DNA of 64,000 nucleotides, from NCBI GenBank assembly GCA_003118195.1, contig BEXV01000339.1:83936-147935 (forward strand). Direction: 5' to 3'. The position numbers were made by a program, and so were the translations under genes. This DNA comes from Hemicentrotus pulcherrimus. Lineage: Eukaryota; Echinodermata; Echinoidea; Camarodonta; Strongylocentrotidae. Shown piece after piece: positions 12,167 through 23,962 of the stretch; positions within the stretch are counted from its first letter, which is position 1; every line of letters begins with the position of its first letter. The notes beneath the pieces were generated by a model, which was not told where the DNA came from, searched no databases, and saw only the letters and a list, made by a program, of their open reading frames with translations.

Positions 12167-12503
12167 CAAATCAACAGTTCCTGATATCCAAACTCTGTCC
12201 ATTAAACCAACAGATATAAGAGAATTGTGGTCTTTCACATACAGTGGAGTTATCCAGTTTTCCAGTCCACAATAAATGATAAAATAGTTAACTCTGACTA
12301 GTAAGCAGATTGCCAATAATCTATAGACTCTATTAAGGGTTTCAACCTAGCTCAGGAGATACATCTCAGCGTTTCACAAAATTTGTGCAAAATCGGATAA
12401 CCATCATAATCACACAAGAATTGCATAAATTAACAAGATAAAAGTTTAATAGGATGACTGATGAGATGAGGGAAGATAAAATAGTAAATATATTTTTACT
12501 CAC

Positions 12504-12663
12504 TGTCACTTGGTAGCGGTGCTAACTGGTATGTTGTTGTATTAGGTAATGGCGTGCTAGCACTCAAGCTATTTGACATAGAGTAGGGACTGTAATTTTG
12601 TGAAGCATAGTACTGGTTGAAACCGGTTTGACTGTAGGCCGCATAAGAACCATATTCTACACC
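12504..12663 (-). CDS. eya: eya coding exon: Tyr-rich segment, TTTYQL
   Basis: The 160-base exon has acceptor TTCTTTACAG and donor GTGAGT. It starts in phase 0, encodes GVEYGSYAAYSQTGFNQYY, SPYSMSNSLSAS and TTTYQLAPLPSD, and ends with one base. The spaced Tyr residues and the TYQL motif match vertebrate EYAs (Q.QYAQYY ... ATYQLQE). This is the last part of the Tyr-rich transactivation region before the linker. Confidence 0.93.
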
Positions 12664-12934
12664 CTGTAAAGAAACAAGACAAATAAAAATAAGATTTCAT
12701 GATATAAACTTTGACACATATCAACCTCACCAAAGCATTTCTGTGCAGTCCCTCACAGTACACAGGACTGAAAAGAGATCTTTCAACATAATACCAACCA
12801 TTTTGCACTAAATTTTATCAGGTGTGTATCTTCAAAGAATAGAATAAGATTGATGCCAAACAAAAGCACTACAATACTCTGAACTTGAATTCCTTTGAAT
12901 CAGTGAAATTAAAAGATAATATACATGTACATAC
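12664..12934 (-). other. eya intron, 271 bases
   Basis: Phase-0 intron with normal GT and AG ends. No repeat or RNA gene seen. Confidence 0.9.
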
Positions 12935-13017
12935 CTGATGTGTACTGTTGAAACCCTGTGAATTTGTTGTTGTATTGCTGGTTGATGGGTATGTGTAGCC
13001 TGCCGTTGTAAACGTAC
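12935..13017 (-). CDS. eya: eya coding exon: Thr/Asn-rich, NSQGFNSTHQ
   Basis: The 83-base exon has acceptor GTTTGCTAG and donor GTATGT. It encodes GTFTTAGYTYPSTSN at its start and NSQGFNSTHQ at its end, finishing in phase 0. It matches the vertebrate EYA stretch that begins SSFTTSSG and ends NSSGFNSSQQ. Part of the disordered transactivation region. Confidence 0.9.
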
Positions 13018-13777
13018 CTAGCAAACACAAACAATACATGAACAAGCAATTAGACAAGATAAATAACTTAATTTGGGATTTTCCTACAAGCTCATCTATA
13101 TAAGTGAAGGGAAATTGATATTTTACATAATATTTGATGGGGAAGTGTTGGTAAGATTCACAAGGTTAAAATACTGAATTGCTTCAGATTCTGATTTTGG
13201 TACACACTAATTGGCCACATCTCAACCAATACAAAGTCCTTCTTGAAAGCCTACTTTTTGACAGAGGTGTAGTTTTTGAAGACTCTCACAAACCTGGTTT
13301 GGCATAAGGTCAACTAGATGCACCTAGAAAAACACATTTATGCCAAACCTATGACCATGACTGAATCCCCATTATTAAACTTATTCAAGAGTTTACAATT
13401 TGAAATCACAACATGCTGTTCTATTAAATGGTGTTCATCCCAATTTCTCTCACATTCAAAAATGATTATGAGAAAAACATGGTGAACATGGTAATTATCC
13501 TTTGGGAATGCTATGTGTTTCTTTGACTTAACGGTATTGCCTATTGGTCATTTTCAGTAACCCTTTGAGTGCTTCATTTGCTTCTCTGCATGGTTGCAAC
13601 ACATGCGATTATGCACAAAACAGTTAGGCACTAATTGACACAGGACTGCATTACTGGTATACAAAACAGTGACTTTGCAAAATTACCCATTTTCTGTCTG
13701 GATTAACTCCAAGACAACCATTATAAAACCTGCATAGAATTGTCTTGCAATGGAATAAATGAATTAAATATTTCTCA

Positions 13778-13838
13778 AGGGGAAAGTCTACCCTGATCTT
13801 AAGTTGGTTTTAATAAAAGCAGAAAGATGAGAGAAACA
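13778..13838 (+). repeat. Dispersed repeat, 'AGTCCACCCTGA' family, copy 2
   Basis: GGGGAAAGTCTACCCTGATC, TTAAGTTGGTTTTAATAAAA and GAGAGAAACAT match the copy at 63916-64000 with few differences. It ends exactly where the exon-tail duplicate begins. Confidence 0.8.
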
Positions 13839-13859
13839 TGCCATAATAAGGGCTCTGTG
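13837..13859 (-). repeat. Intronic duplicate of the end of the 13887-14012 exon
   Basis: These 23 bases are identical to 13891-13913 inside the exon. Read on from the exon through the donor, the frame stays open and gives QSPYYGM a second time. The duplicate has no GT donor directly after it. Confidence 0.85.
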
Positions 13860-13886
13860 AGGTACTGAATGGATAAAGACCTGTAC

Positions 13887-14012
13887 CTTGCATGCCATAA
13901 TAAGGGCTCTGTGTTGCTTGCGGACTACCAGTGAAGCTTGATGAACCATATGTACTAAGATACGACCCTTGACCTTGTAATGTAGCCGGGTCGGACTTTA
14001 AAGACTTTGCTC
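13887..14012 (-). CDS. eya: eya coding exon: GAKSLKSDP ... SPYYGMQG
   Basis: The 126-base exon has acceptor ATTTTACAG and donor GTACAG. It encodes GAKSLKSDPATLQGQGSYL, a Ser/Thr/Tyr stretch, and QSPYYGMQG across the junction. It lines up with the vertebrate EYA segment that starts GIKTEGGLSQ and ends PYSYQMQG. A second potential donor (CAG followed by GTCTTT) lies six bases downstream and would add two codons without changing phase. A duplicate of the last 23 exon bases lies in the following intron at 13837-13859. Confidence 0.92.
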
Positions 14013-14432
14013 CTGTAAAATAATAAAATAAATGCCCACTTTGTTAGAAACATGGATGGAACACCTGGCATATTTTAGGTACCAGTATATATATCTTGTT
14101 ATTCACAAATATTAATTTTATTTGTTAACCAAAATTTCCATCATACTGCCGTGCTCATATTTGGTTAATATGTGTAAAGCTTTTATTAAGATAATTTTTG
14201 GGGGGTACTAAAAGAGTGTGAGAGCAATTTTTTTTTTTTTTTAAATTCAATAATTGGAACAAATTAGAGCTAGTATTCTTGGTTACTATACTTACTTTAA
14301 AAAAGAAAAGAAAGAATCTAATGACGGACAAGTTTTGGATAGCACTCAGTTCCTAAATAATTCAAATTATGCCATAGGGCATAGTTACAAGTCCAACTAG
14401 CCCATAAGTGAGATATAAGGAAGTTATCTTAC
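14013..14432 (-). other. eya intron with in-frame diverged exon-tail duplicate
   Basis: The 420-base phase-1 intron. At 14371-14405 it carries a diverged copy of the end of the preceding exon (14432-14466): TATGGGCTAGT(T/A)GGAC is shared, followed by a CCTATGG ending. A poly-T run lies at about 14228-14242. Confidence 0.85.
14371..14405 (-). repeat. Intronic diverged duplicate of the end of the 14433-14602 exon
   Basis: The reading frame of the exon passes through the donor and reaches TYGLVGLVTMPYG, echoing PYGLVGQAMSYG of the exon. The copy lacks a GT at the equivalent donor position (CATAAT instead). Confidence 0.75.
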
Positions 14433-14602
14433 CATAGGACATAGCTTGTCCTACTAGCCCATAGGGCGAGGGTGATGTCTGAGTAGAGTAGGGGTAACTG
14501 GAGGCACTCTGAGAACCAAATGTGCCTTGTGTTTGTGATCCTACTGGTTGAAAGTTGGCGCCCTGAGCCGTTGGAGTAGGCAAGATGTGTGGGTATGCTT
14601 GA
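14433..14602 (-). CDS. eya: eya coding exon: YPHILPTP motif, transactivation region
   Basis: The 170-base exon has acceptor TTTTTTACAG and donor GTAAGA. It encodes SQAYPHILPTPTAQGANF at its start, a Gln/Ser/Thr/Tyr-rich middle, and SPYGLVGQAMSYG at its end. YPHILPTP is one of the best conserved motifs of the EYA N-terminal half. Low-complexity Tyr-rich composition fits the transactivation domain. Reading through the donor, the frame stays open for 17 codons and repeats the exon's own end (YGLVG...PYG); see the findings. Confidence 0.94.
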
Positions 14603-15053
14603 CTGTAAAAAAGACATTAAAGAAATAAATACATTTAATGACTGTTATTCTACTTCTCCACTCAACTGGTAATTAAACAAATCCTAAGAACATTCAAATT
14701 TTATATCATATACTTGGCAGCAAATACATGCTACACATATCATAAGAAGGGATTATTTCTACCAAAATTTAAATTTGGTTTTGTGAAGTTGCCACCATGT
14801 TTACGCCAGAATATCAATCTACCCCCCTGAATGTAGCACTCCTATATGACCTTCAAGATGGTGACTATGGTCTAATGAAAAATAGCTCAGTTTATTTGTT
14901 TGGTGCAGAGGTGTCACCCCCATCTAAACTCTGCAACCAAAATCAAAAAGAAAGACTGAAGCTGGAATTCAAACTGATTCTTTGATGCTACCATTTGTCC
15001 TTAGGCCTTGCACAGCAGGGGACTGAAGGCTAGGGTCCAGAAACTGTGCACAA

Positions 15054-15084
15054 TTTCTCTCCTCTCTCTCTCTCTCTCTCTCTA
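15054..15084. repeat. (CT)n microsatellite
   Basis: About a dozen CT units. Confidence 0.9.
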
Positions 15085-15278
15085 GGCCCATTAACACAGC
15101 CCAAACACACGTTAGAAAAAATCATTGCTTTTTCGGGACTGCCATTTACATTACTGGAAAAACCCTTAAAAAAACGTTGGTGTTTGCTCATTCAAATTTG
15201 TAGTGGGCATGCGATCGCTCGGAAACCAGAAGAGTCACATGACCCAAAACCAAAATCATACCAAAGTTTTGAGAGCAG

Positions 15279-15435
15279 GCATTTACACTGCCAAGATAAG
15301 TGAAATTTTGGCACGAGTTTTAAAAAATACCACATTTCAGTGGTGGATTTTTTTAAATTTCTGTTTTACGTCGTGTTTGCACCTTAAATGTGGAAGAAAA
15401 AAAAAATCAACAATTTTTGCTAACAGTGTAAATGC
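15279..15435. mobile_element. Possible small inverted-repeat element, GCATTTACACTG ends
   Basis: GCATTTACACTG at 15279-15290 is matched by its perfect 12-base inverse at 15424-15435. The length of 157 bases would suit a MITE, but no second copy is in the window and no target duplication is clear. Confidence 0.4.
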
Positions 15436-18400
15436 AGCTACTCTATTTTTGGGGGAGAAGTTCCTCACGTTTCCAAAATTCCAGTTTATCACACCACTGA
15501 CCTATCACAGTGAACTTTTGTATTATGTGTACAAATAAAAGTAAAGTTTACATAATACCTTCTTAAGACCCACACATAATGGATATATGAAGATATGACA
15601 AATACATGTTATTACATCATAACCATATACATGTCATGAATGCAGCTAGAATAAAAATGGTTCATAATCCAACAAAATTCAACTTGCTTGCTAGAATTTA
15701 CCTTTTTTTAAATAATTCTTCCGATAAGCTGACAGCTTTTGCCAGTAACTTGAATTTTTTTGAAAAAAATTCTTATGCAAATTTGAATCTACTTTTTATT
15801 TTAGATGAATTTGCATTCTTTACAATGGAAGTTGCACTTATTTGTGAAACTTAGCATCACATGTGACACAATGAAGACAATGACCTATAACCTAAGAACA
15901 TTGCATTATAATCAAGATCGTCTCGCTTCCCTTCTTGACTAAAAACCCCTAAAAACAAACAAGCTGAAGAGATCTTTTGATTGGTCAGGTACCACAGTTT
16001 CCTTCTAAACTTGTAAACTTCCTCTTGGTCAGATCAGGTGTTCGGAAGTCTCGTGGCATGATACGGAAACTTCTTGATATCCAATCAGTATTGCTTTCAC
16101 TAATTTGTTCAAACTTTTCTTTCCTTTTCTAGTTTTTCTTTTGACTGTGATAGATTATTAGCCAATAAGAGTTTTGTCAATCTCAAAATTTTGTTAAGAT
16201 GACTTCCTGTTGATGCTTATTCATTGTACTTTTCAATTCACCAATTCTCATTATCATTTATACTATAAGGTCCAATATCTCAATTCCCAACTTAACTTCT
16301 AATATCTTTTTACCTCTATAAAAATTCAAGGCAACTAATCACTCCCCCCCCCCCACATACAATATATAAACTAAAAAAAATCACAGATACATTAGAACTA
16401 AATAAATCAGATATAACATGGGGGGGGGGGCACCAAAGAATTGCAAATAATTCCTCTCCATTCCTGTCTCCTTCCAATAAATGAGCTTCGTGTAAATTAT
16501 TGATTCTCAAAAGTCTGTTTTGAAAAGGTGCACCTGGTTATTGTTTTTCTCTTTGCTTTTCACTGTGATCTTCATGTTCATTGTTGTTGCAAATGGTATT
16601 TCAAGGAAATATTTTGATTTTGGAAGCTTGATTTTTAAAAAGTCTAAAATCTTATGAAAACAATAACAAAATATACAAAAACTGACATGATTGCTTTCTC
16701 AAAAGAATGAACTAACTACAGCCATAAAGATGTATATTTGCCAAACATAAGAATAACAAAATGTAAGAGAGGAATTATAGATTGGAACACTTTATCAACA
16801 CTTTCAAATACCACTTTAGAAGATGGGTTTCACTTAAGAGATGAAAAACCCATTAGAATGTACCTTTGAGGTTGAATGATAAAGCTAATAACCTTCCTTT
16901 CAGCCATTATTTCAAATTATTTTGAAGAGAATTAAAGATGTTTACCAAGAAGTTAGATTCAGAGATGCCATGAGTTATTGACATCTTGAATGGTACAACA
17001 TATATCTGAAGCTGATGATCTAGACACCATAGGAACATCATGCAAATAGAATGAAAATATCAAGAAATGATGGTTATCGCATTTATTTCTACATTTTGAG
17101 GCAAAATATGAATATCTTTCCTCTCTCCACATGTATATAATACTGATGAGGAGTAATAACAAAACATTGTCACTTTGCACAATTAAGCTTATTTTTCAAG
17201 ATTTGTTTTTCCTTACAACTTGTGACTCCTTCTTAAAAAAACTTGTTTGATGATAGTATTGTTTTAGCTTCCTGTTTTGAAGCTGAATACGTATGTAAAG
17301 ACACAGGAAGGGTGGAGGTGTTTATATCCCCATTCACCGGATATATCATCAACCACACAGGAAAAAATACATCCACCTTTAATACATCCTCTACCAACAA
17401 ACGGACCACAGCTTTCACAATAACTACTTCCTATCATAATTATATTGTAAAATGCAGGAAAAGGACCATTTTTATTTCTTAGGGTTATTGTTGTTTTTGG
17501 TGTGGGGGGGGGGGATTTGCAATGGGAGATCACTTTGATTCAAATTCCATCTTTAACATTTTAAAATTTAAAGATATATGAAGCAAAACCAGTCACTCTT
17601 AAATGTTTTATAAGCAGCAAGAGAAACAATAAAATGAGCACAGAATAGACTCTTTTTTTTTTCTTCTACTTCAATGTACCAACCAAAAAAAGGTATCAAT
17701 TCTCACACTTTTTTTCTAAAGCATATGCCAATGAAACCAGGAAAACACAAACACTGATAGTTTGTTTGTTTCTCAACACTGCATAATATCAATTTTGCTT
17801 GCTTTTACTGTATTTAGGATTTTTATCTTTTTTACTTTTGCCTTTTTCTTCGTTTTGTTTGTTTGATGTTTTTTTATCACTTAATTGATACTAAGATTCT
17901 CTGTTAAATGTTAAATAATACATTTCTGTGAACAAAGCAGCAAATTATCATATAAATTAGGATTGATTTAAAGATGATGGAATTTATAAATAAAATGCCT
18001 TAAAATAAAAAAATACGAGCACACTACAATTTAAACGGCAGAGCTCAATAAATGCACTATCTTAAAATCATTTCATGAGCAGATAGTGGCAAACTGCCTG
18101 AGCATTTTTAAGTCTACAATTAATGTAATAACGAGTCCTTAATTTCTTAACAGTACTAGTAAAATAAAAGTCCTAGTTAACCTACGACAGCTGAAATTTT
18201 TAATATACATGTATACTAATTTTGAAGATATATTCTAAAAATTGTCCGAAAGGTGATGAGAACAAAATTATTTATTATATTTTAATATCACCCTTTTTTA
18301 TGACAAGATCTATGAGTTTATAGGTTATTCCTACTTAAGTATGAAAACAATTACTACTATCGCAAACAATGCCAATATGATTACAGTTTCCTCAAGAAAC

Positions 18401-19806
18401 AGTATTAATACTGATGAGGTTAACAATACATATCATTCATATTATCATTATTATTATTATTATTACCAATATAAGTTTTCTTGTAAACTAATTAGAAAAG
18501 TATTTGGTGGCAATATACAATAAAATCTTCCCATATAACTTAGAATCAAGTTTGAATTGTTCATTTTGCTGTTTCATGCAATCCTGCATGATAATCACTG
18601 TAATCTAAAGAGCATTGTCTAATTCAATTGAATATTTCAAACCACCACAAGTTGATATAGTGAGAGAAAAATGGGAGAAATTCATCCATAAAAAAAAACA
18701 AAGCAGAAATTAATTTGATTGGTAATTCATACGACTGTCTGGCGACTCAATATGACTAATTTCTAAAGACAACCCTGTGAAAGGCTGGTGTGAAATCCTT
18801 GCTGAATTCCTAACGGGTATCAAGCGATCAGTTTCCCATTTCTCTACTACACTAATCTGTAAGAGAGAAGTGTTAATAGACTGTCTGGTGTGGATGGTTT
18901 ACAAGCCAGCTAGCTAGCCTAGCCCGGCCTTGCCTCTCATACTCATATCAAATGATAGGATTATGTAACAGAGACCATTGGTGTGGATTACCACCAACTC
19001 TCATAATTAGCAAATCCAGATTTATTTCTATCAGACAGCTAGCATCTATTCCTACTCACCTGTCTAATGCAGCTAAGGTATTAATCCTTACAGCGCACAT
19101 GATGGATAATTAAACAATTAGCTCCAGATAATTGCTCTTCAATATAGGCACTAGTAAGATTGTACAGTATGTTCAATTGATGGCCACACCACCCTCACAG
19201 GCAAGAGTGTAATCAAAGGAAAGTGATATCTGAAGACAAATGCCCGCATTTCTGGTTGATCAGGACTCTCGTTGGTCTCTCTTGAGAAATCTTACCTAGC
19301 AGCAAACCTACCCACCAGCCTAAAAACAAACCTTCTCTCTACCATCGAGGAAATACAGTATCTCCTATCTTTCACCTTTTTTTTTCTCCCTCATTTCTGT
19401 CAAGTTAATTTTTTTCCTTCTTGTTCATAAAAAAGGCAAGGGTCATGACCTGACATGGTTTGAAGTGGCGAATGAGGTGATAAAAATATTTGCATACAAC
19501 TCATGAATATTCATGTCGTGAAGTGGTGATCAGGTGATGCCACAATTTGCATACCACTTATGAATATTTATGTTTTCAAACATAACAGGAAGGATTGTCA
19601 CCCCGGACAACACACCGCTGACTCATATTCCATGATAAATATTATGTAATAAATTCATTCCACTAAATCATTAGCTACCAAAAAATATCATCTGTAGGAT
19701 ATGATTTGTTTAAGAAACCAAGAAAGCTGTATATTCATTTTTCATATGTTTACACTTGGAATAGTGAAATCATTATGGCTTATGTGCGAGAGATAATCAA
19801 GCTTAC

Positions 19807-19882
19807 CTGTAATACTGAGAAGGGAACTCGGACTTGGGCTGACGAAGGTTCATGTCCAATGAACTTTGACCCGAACTTGACC
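19807..19882 (-). CDS. eya: eya coding exon: Ser-rich segment ending PSQYY
   Basis: The 76-base exon has acceptor TTTATTATAG and donor GTAAGC. It encodes GSSSGQSSLDMNLRQPKSEF and then PSQYY, ending with two bases of a codon completed to Ser by the next exon. Vertebrate EYAs have a comparable Ser-rich stretch with a Pro/Gln/Tyr patch just before the PYPHILPTP motif, which here opens the next exon. A GA microsatellite begins 57 bases upstream of the acceptor in transcript direction (19940-19974). Confidence 0.87.
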
Positions 19883-19937
19883 CTATAATAAATAAAAAAA
19901 TAAAATGACATTTTAAAGCTACTGCGATATGATTTTT

Positions 19938-19978
<41 letters not shown>

Positions 19979-21888
19979 AATCTGAATAGTACACCATCTA
20001 ATAAAATGCTCAATTTTGTTAAAGTGTGCTCTTGTAGTTTTTAACCAAATGTTTCTTTGATTTTTCCAATCATATTCAAAGTGACTTACTCTGGGGCCAA
20101 ATCAAGTTTAACTTCAAAGAGACTAAATTGACCTTTGATTTGTATGACTCTCATCGCATACGATCATATCTGATTTCAAAAGAGGAAAAGGATATTTGAT
20201 TTTTCAAATTCTAACGTAAAATGTGTTTTTTTTAAATGTTGAAATCACATGCACACAACACCAACAAACACTGCAAATGATTGACTTATTATAAATTCAT
20301 AGTAGATCTAAAGGTTATATGTGATATCCTTTTGTTTTCTTTATATATTTCAAAACTGATTTCGAAAAAGGTCATACTTATGTTCATTATCACAATGTAA
20401 CTTCCATTTAATATTGATATTCAATGATTCATGTTACGATGTTCTTACTCTATATATTAGAGTCTTAAAACTATTTTTCTTATTAATCTTCATGAAATTT
20501 TGTACTTGTATTTCTTATGAATGAAAAGCTAACTTACAACATACTTGAAATGGTTCTCTGGCATTGATTGTTCTTATATATAATAATCTTTTCTTCATGT
20601 GATGACATAGTTCTCATTACACACCTCTAACACACAAGAGTTTGAAAAATTTCAAAAGTACCAATGAACTTTCATATATTGAGGCTTTTTTAAATTGGCA
20701 AGATAGAAAACTGTCCATGAGCAGTAGCTGATGGATAGCTAATGGCCAGTTTTATTACAATCGCTATTAATTTTAATTACCTACAATAACATTTTTACTT
20801 TCACTAGCAAATTAATATTGAGATGATAGCAGCAATATCCAAATGATCCTTCATTCTGCCATGCTGTAAACTATCACATGTAGGTATTAAAAACACAATT
20901 ACAATTTGTGAGTGATGAAAACTTTTCATGGTATATTTTTGAACAGTTTTGAAAACAATTATCACAGCTCACCCATAGAAAAAGACTTTGATGAAAAAGA
21001 CACTGAGGTTTTCATGTGTGAGTATACATGTATGTCTGTAACTTAACTTTATTAATGGATTGTAAATTCAGAATGAATAAATGGTTGATTTAAACTACTT
21101 GAGATGACAAACAAACATGGTTAAGGTCTACACACACTGGTCACTTAGCAACTATATTAGGCATGCGGAAGCATCTGCAAAATCCATTGTGTTGGTAAAT
21201 TAAAAGTCATGTACACAATAACATGACAAGGCTCATCTGTTATTCTTCACTACACATGAGGGTGATATCAGTCACACCACTCTCCCTGTGTTTTCACATA
21301 CCCTAGTTATGATTTCATAGATGGATTGGATTCTGTCAAGCATAAAATATCTGTTTATATCATAAGGAAAGCTTCAAGGTCATAAAAATAGTGCTCATTA
21401 AATATGTTGGCTGAGATAAACATTCCATTATTCATTCAAAAAAGTAAAAATTCTAGACACAGTTTTTATCAGAATGAAACAGTCCCTTTTTCTGAAATCC
21501 TGAGTGACAATACGGTCTCTTGATTACCACTAGAGTATATCTATAGTGACATATTTTGTTTTGTATATTTGCAATATATTTCTACTTGATTGAATTGACA
21601 GTAGCTAAGCATCACCACTAAAATGGAAGAATATTGATTATATTTAAGGTTTTTCACATTGTCTTTACTCTTTAGCCAGGAAACAGAAGTTCTGAATAAT
21701 TTAATTGTAGTTTACAATGATAGACAATATATTTTAGGTCTATGTATTATTTGAAAGGTATCACCAACAAACCAATGAATATAGATTAAAATAGATGCAT
21801 GGGTGTACATTAAATAAAAATCAAAGATAGAACATGCAAATAAAGTATGCTGTTAATTTAAACTGATGAGAAGAGATTGTCCGCTCAC
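19883..21888 (-). other. eya intron of 2.0 kb
   Basis: AT-rich. Besides the GA microsatellite at 19940-19974 I see nothing specific. Confidence 0.85.
19940..19974. repeat. (GA)n microsatellite
   Basis: About 17 GA units, 57 bases upstream of an eya acceptor in transcript direction. Confidence 0.95.
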
Positions 21889-21963
21889 CTGGAAGTGTTT
21901 CTATAGAGGGTGCATATCTACTATCAGGACCCATTGGGAGCACACTAAGGGGCTCACTTTTAA
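21889..21963 (-). CDS. eya: eya coding exon: IKSEP motif
   Basis: The 75-base exon has acceptor TTTGTCCAG and donor GTGAGC. With the single base from the previous exon it starts IKSEPLSVLPMGPDSR and ends IETLP plus one base. The IKSE sequence fits the SUMO-conjugation consensus (hydrophobic-K-x-E) and aligns with the V/I-KTEP motif of vertebrate EYAs; sumoylation itself is inference. The exon is flanked by introns of 11.7 kb upstream and 2.0 kb downstream, and the phase matches both neighbours. Confidence 0.88.
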
Positions 21964-22049
21964 CTGGACAAACACATACACATGATTAGAAATCAAAATA
22001 TCATACAATAACACTATAATTATAATAACAACAGCTACCAGAAGAACAA

Positions 22050-22050
<1 letters not shown>

Positions 22051-22099
<49 letters not shown>

Positions 22100-22100
22100 A
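22051..22100. repeat. (ACT)n microsatellite
   Basis: About 16 perfect ACT units, followed by degenerate CTACTG/CTACTA units to about 22140. Confidence 0.95.
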
Positions 22101-23863
22101 TGCTACTGCTAGTGCTACTGCTACCACTACTACTACTACTAATAATAACGATATTAATAATAGCAAATATAGCTGCTGATTGAACACATTTGATAAGTAG
22201 GATAACTCAACTTGGTAAGAGTGGGAGAGAGTTAGAAATTGAAAGAAATATCACTAACACAATCATTCAAAATTGTAGCTTAGATAGAGCGAAATAAATA
22301 ACATTTAAATGTTATTTATTTTGCTCACATCTGCAACATATCCAGTTTAAATAAGTTCCCATAATGCATTAAACAGGGGAGTTTATGCTATTTTATGTAA
22401 GTACTTTCTTTGCTCTGTTCAAATGCATTACATAATAGGTAGAAGAATATATTTCTTTTACACAAAATAAAAATTGGAATGGAAACCTTTATACACACAT
22501 TGTCTATGCCATCTTCAAGCATTTTCTGCCATTCAATGAATTTCTATAAAATGACAATTTTATGGAATACCTTACTTAATGCATAGAAATGAATAAAAGA
22601 ATACTTCATGAAAAAATATGTTAAGAGACAACTTTGGTTCACTATTCTAGACAGATGGTATGTACGTCCTATCCACAACCAATTTTCCTTTTCAATTGCA
22701 ATTTCATAAAATCTAAGAGAGTGTGCATAGCAAACACTGAGTGCTTCATAAAACAAACACAATTAAAGTATGATAACACTTGGCTAAAAATCAATGTCAA
22801 TACCAACTTGATGGAATGTCAATACATATATATCCAAACGGTCTTTTCTCAGACTTACAGCATCAATTTTTGGAAGAAAATGCAACTGTAAAATAAGAAC
22901 AAAGCTGTGTTTCAGTTCTTCCCATCAGTTCCTGTCTCCAAACTGTCAGTTCCCAATCTAGTATTTAAATTTTTTCCCTTCCAATTTGTTAATCTTCCAA
23001 TAAAACAGAAATATCTTTTTATGTTTCATCTAGACGACGAAATGCACATATATGCTGGGATGATCAAATATAAAATGTAACAATGTGGATTAATCTCATG
23101 ATATTGAAGTGTTTCAAGCTATTCTCTACCATATTGATACTAATGATAATGATAAAATACACACATTCTGAGCATTTTGTTAGTTTCATTCTCATAAAAT
23201 ATCATCTCTGTACCCAGCATACTTGAAATAAAACTACCACATTTTTATTAATTTCAAATACAACAGTCCCCGCTCTCTATCTACAAATCAACCTGCCTCT
23301 CTCCGCATGTGTTTGTTTTATGTCTGTGTCATATGAAAAGAGTGTCAATTTATTAGATGGAAGAAATTGTGATTGAGAGTGAAATTATTGATGTATTTAG
23401 AGAGTGAGGAAGAAAGAAGTTTGCATGGGCCATTACGTACATGTCATGCTAGGTCTGTATGGTACACAAATATAAATTTAAAGACACTCCTCACCACTTC
23501 TTCCTTCTTTTTGTAAAATATTACATTTATGATACCAAAGGGGTTTTACAAACAAACTAAAGAGTTCTCATTAAAAAGATTATTGTTTTGTAAGTTTGAA
23601 AAACCCCTCTTTATTAGTCTTTGCATTTTGAGCTCACTATATAAAGGCACTTGCGGAAAATCAGGTTTTCAGATATTTTGCTTTTTTGAAATCCCTAAAA
23701 ATTTGTTTTGTAATTTCCGTATTCAGTTAAGCATGACCCTGTGTCTAAAATCACATTTTAAAAAAGCAACAACAAAACCTTGTTAAACCCCATTTTGAAC
23801 AAAATCTTAGATCCAACGTCATGCTTAAAGTTAAGTAGAATATGAGCTTTTGGATTTCCCAAA

Positions 23864-23962
23864 TCGTCCTTGTTTTCACGAAGTGACGGTAGTGAGGAAA
23901 GTCGTAACGCAAAGTGAATGCATTTTTTTTTCACTACCGTCACTTCGTGAAAACAGCGACGA
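23864..23962. mobile_element. Hairpin element, copy 1 (25-base perfect arms)
   Basis: The arm at 23871-23895, starting TGTTTTCACGAAGTGACGG, is perfectly inverse-repeated at 23931-23955, and imperfect pairing extends to TCGTC / GACGA at the outer ends. The loop is 35 bases. A second copy at 30944-31043 is nearly identical throughout, so this is a mobile or amplified unit rather than a chance palindrome. Confidence 0.85.

Larger units (their letters stand above)
6599..12503 (-). other. eya intron of 5.9 kb, repeat-rich
   Basis: Contains a TIR element with a tRNA-like insertion (7350-7886), a less AT-rich patch (8350-8740), a purine/G-rich tract (9260-9340), an imperfect tandem repeat (9505-9680), a nested TIR element (10257-10746), a CT microsatellite (10978-11031) and a truncated TTAA-type element (11955-12166). 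No coding exon fits the phase-1 gap and the flanking exons already join in frame. Confidence 0.8.
13018..13886 (-). other. eya intron with exon-tail duplicate and dispersed repeat
   Basis: The 869-base intron. Its first 50 bases contain a 23-base perfect duplicate of the preceding exon's end (13837-13859), directly adjoining a copy of the AGTCCACCCTGA dispersed repeat (13778-13838). The remainder shows nothing recognisable. Confidence 0.85.
14603..19806 (-). other. eya intron of 5.2 kb
   Basis: Holds a CT microsatellite (15054-15084), a possible small inverted-repeat element (15279-15435), a poly-C run near 16345 facing a poly-G run near 16420, and otherwise AT-rich sequence with poly-A/T runs. 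No additional exon is needed by phase, and none was recognised. Confidence 0.8.

Noticed and set aside
16340..16432. Poly-C run facing a poly-G run as a possible foldback element
   Set aside because: Homopolymers of about a dozen bases are frequent here and nothing else is shared between the two flanks.
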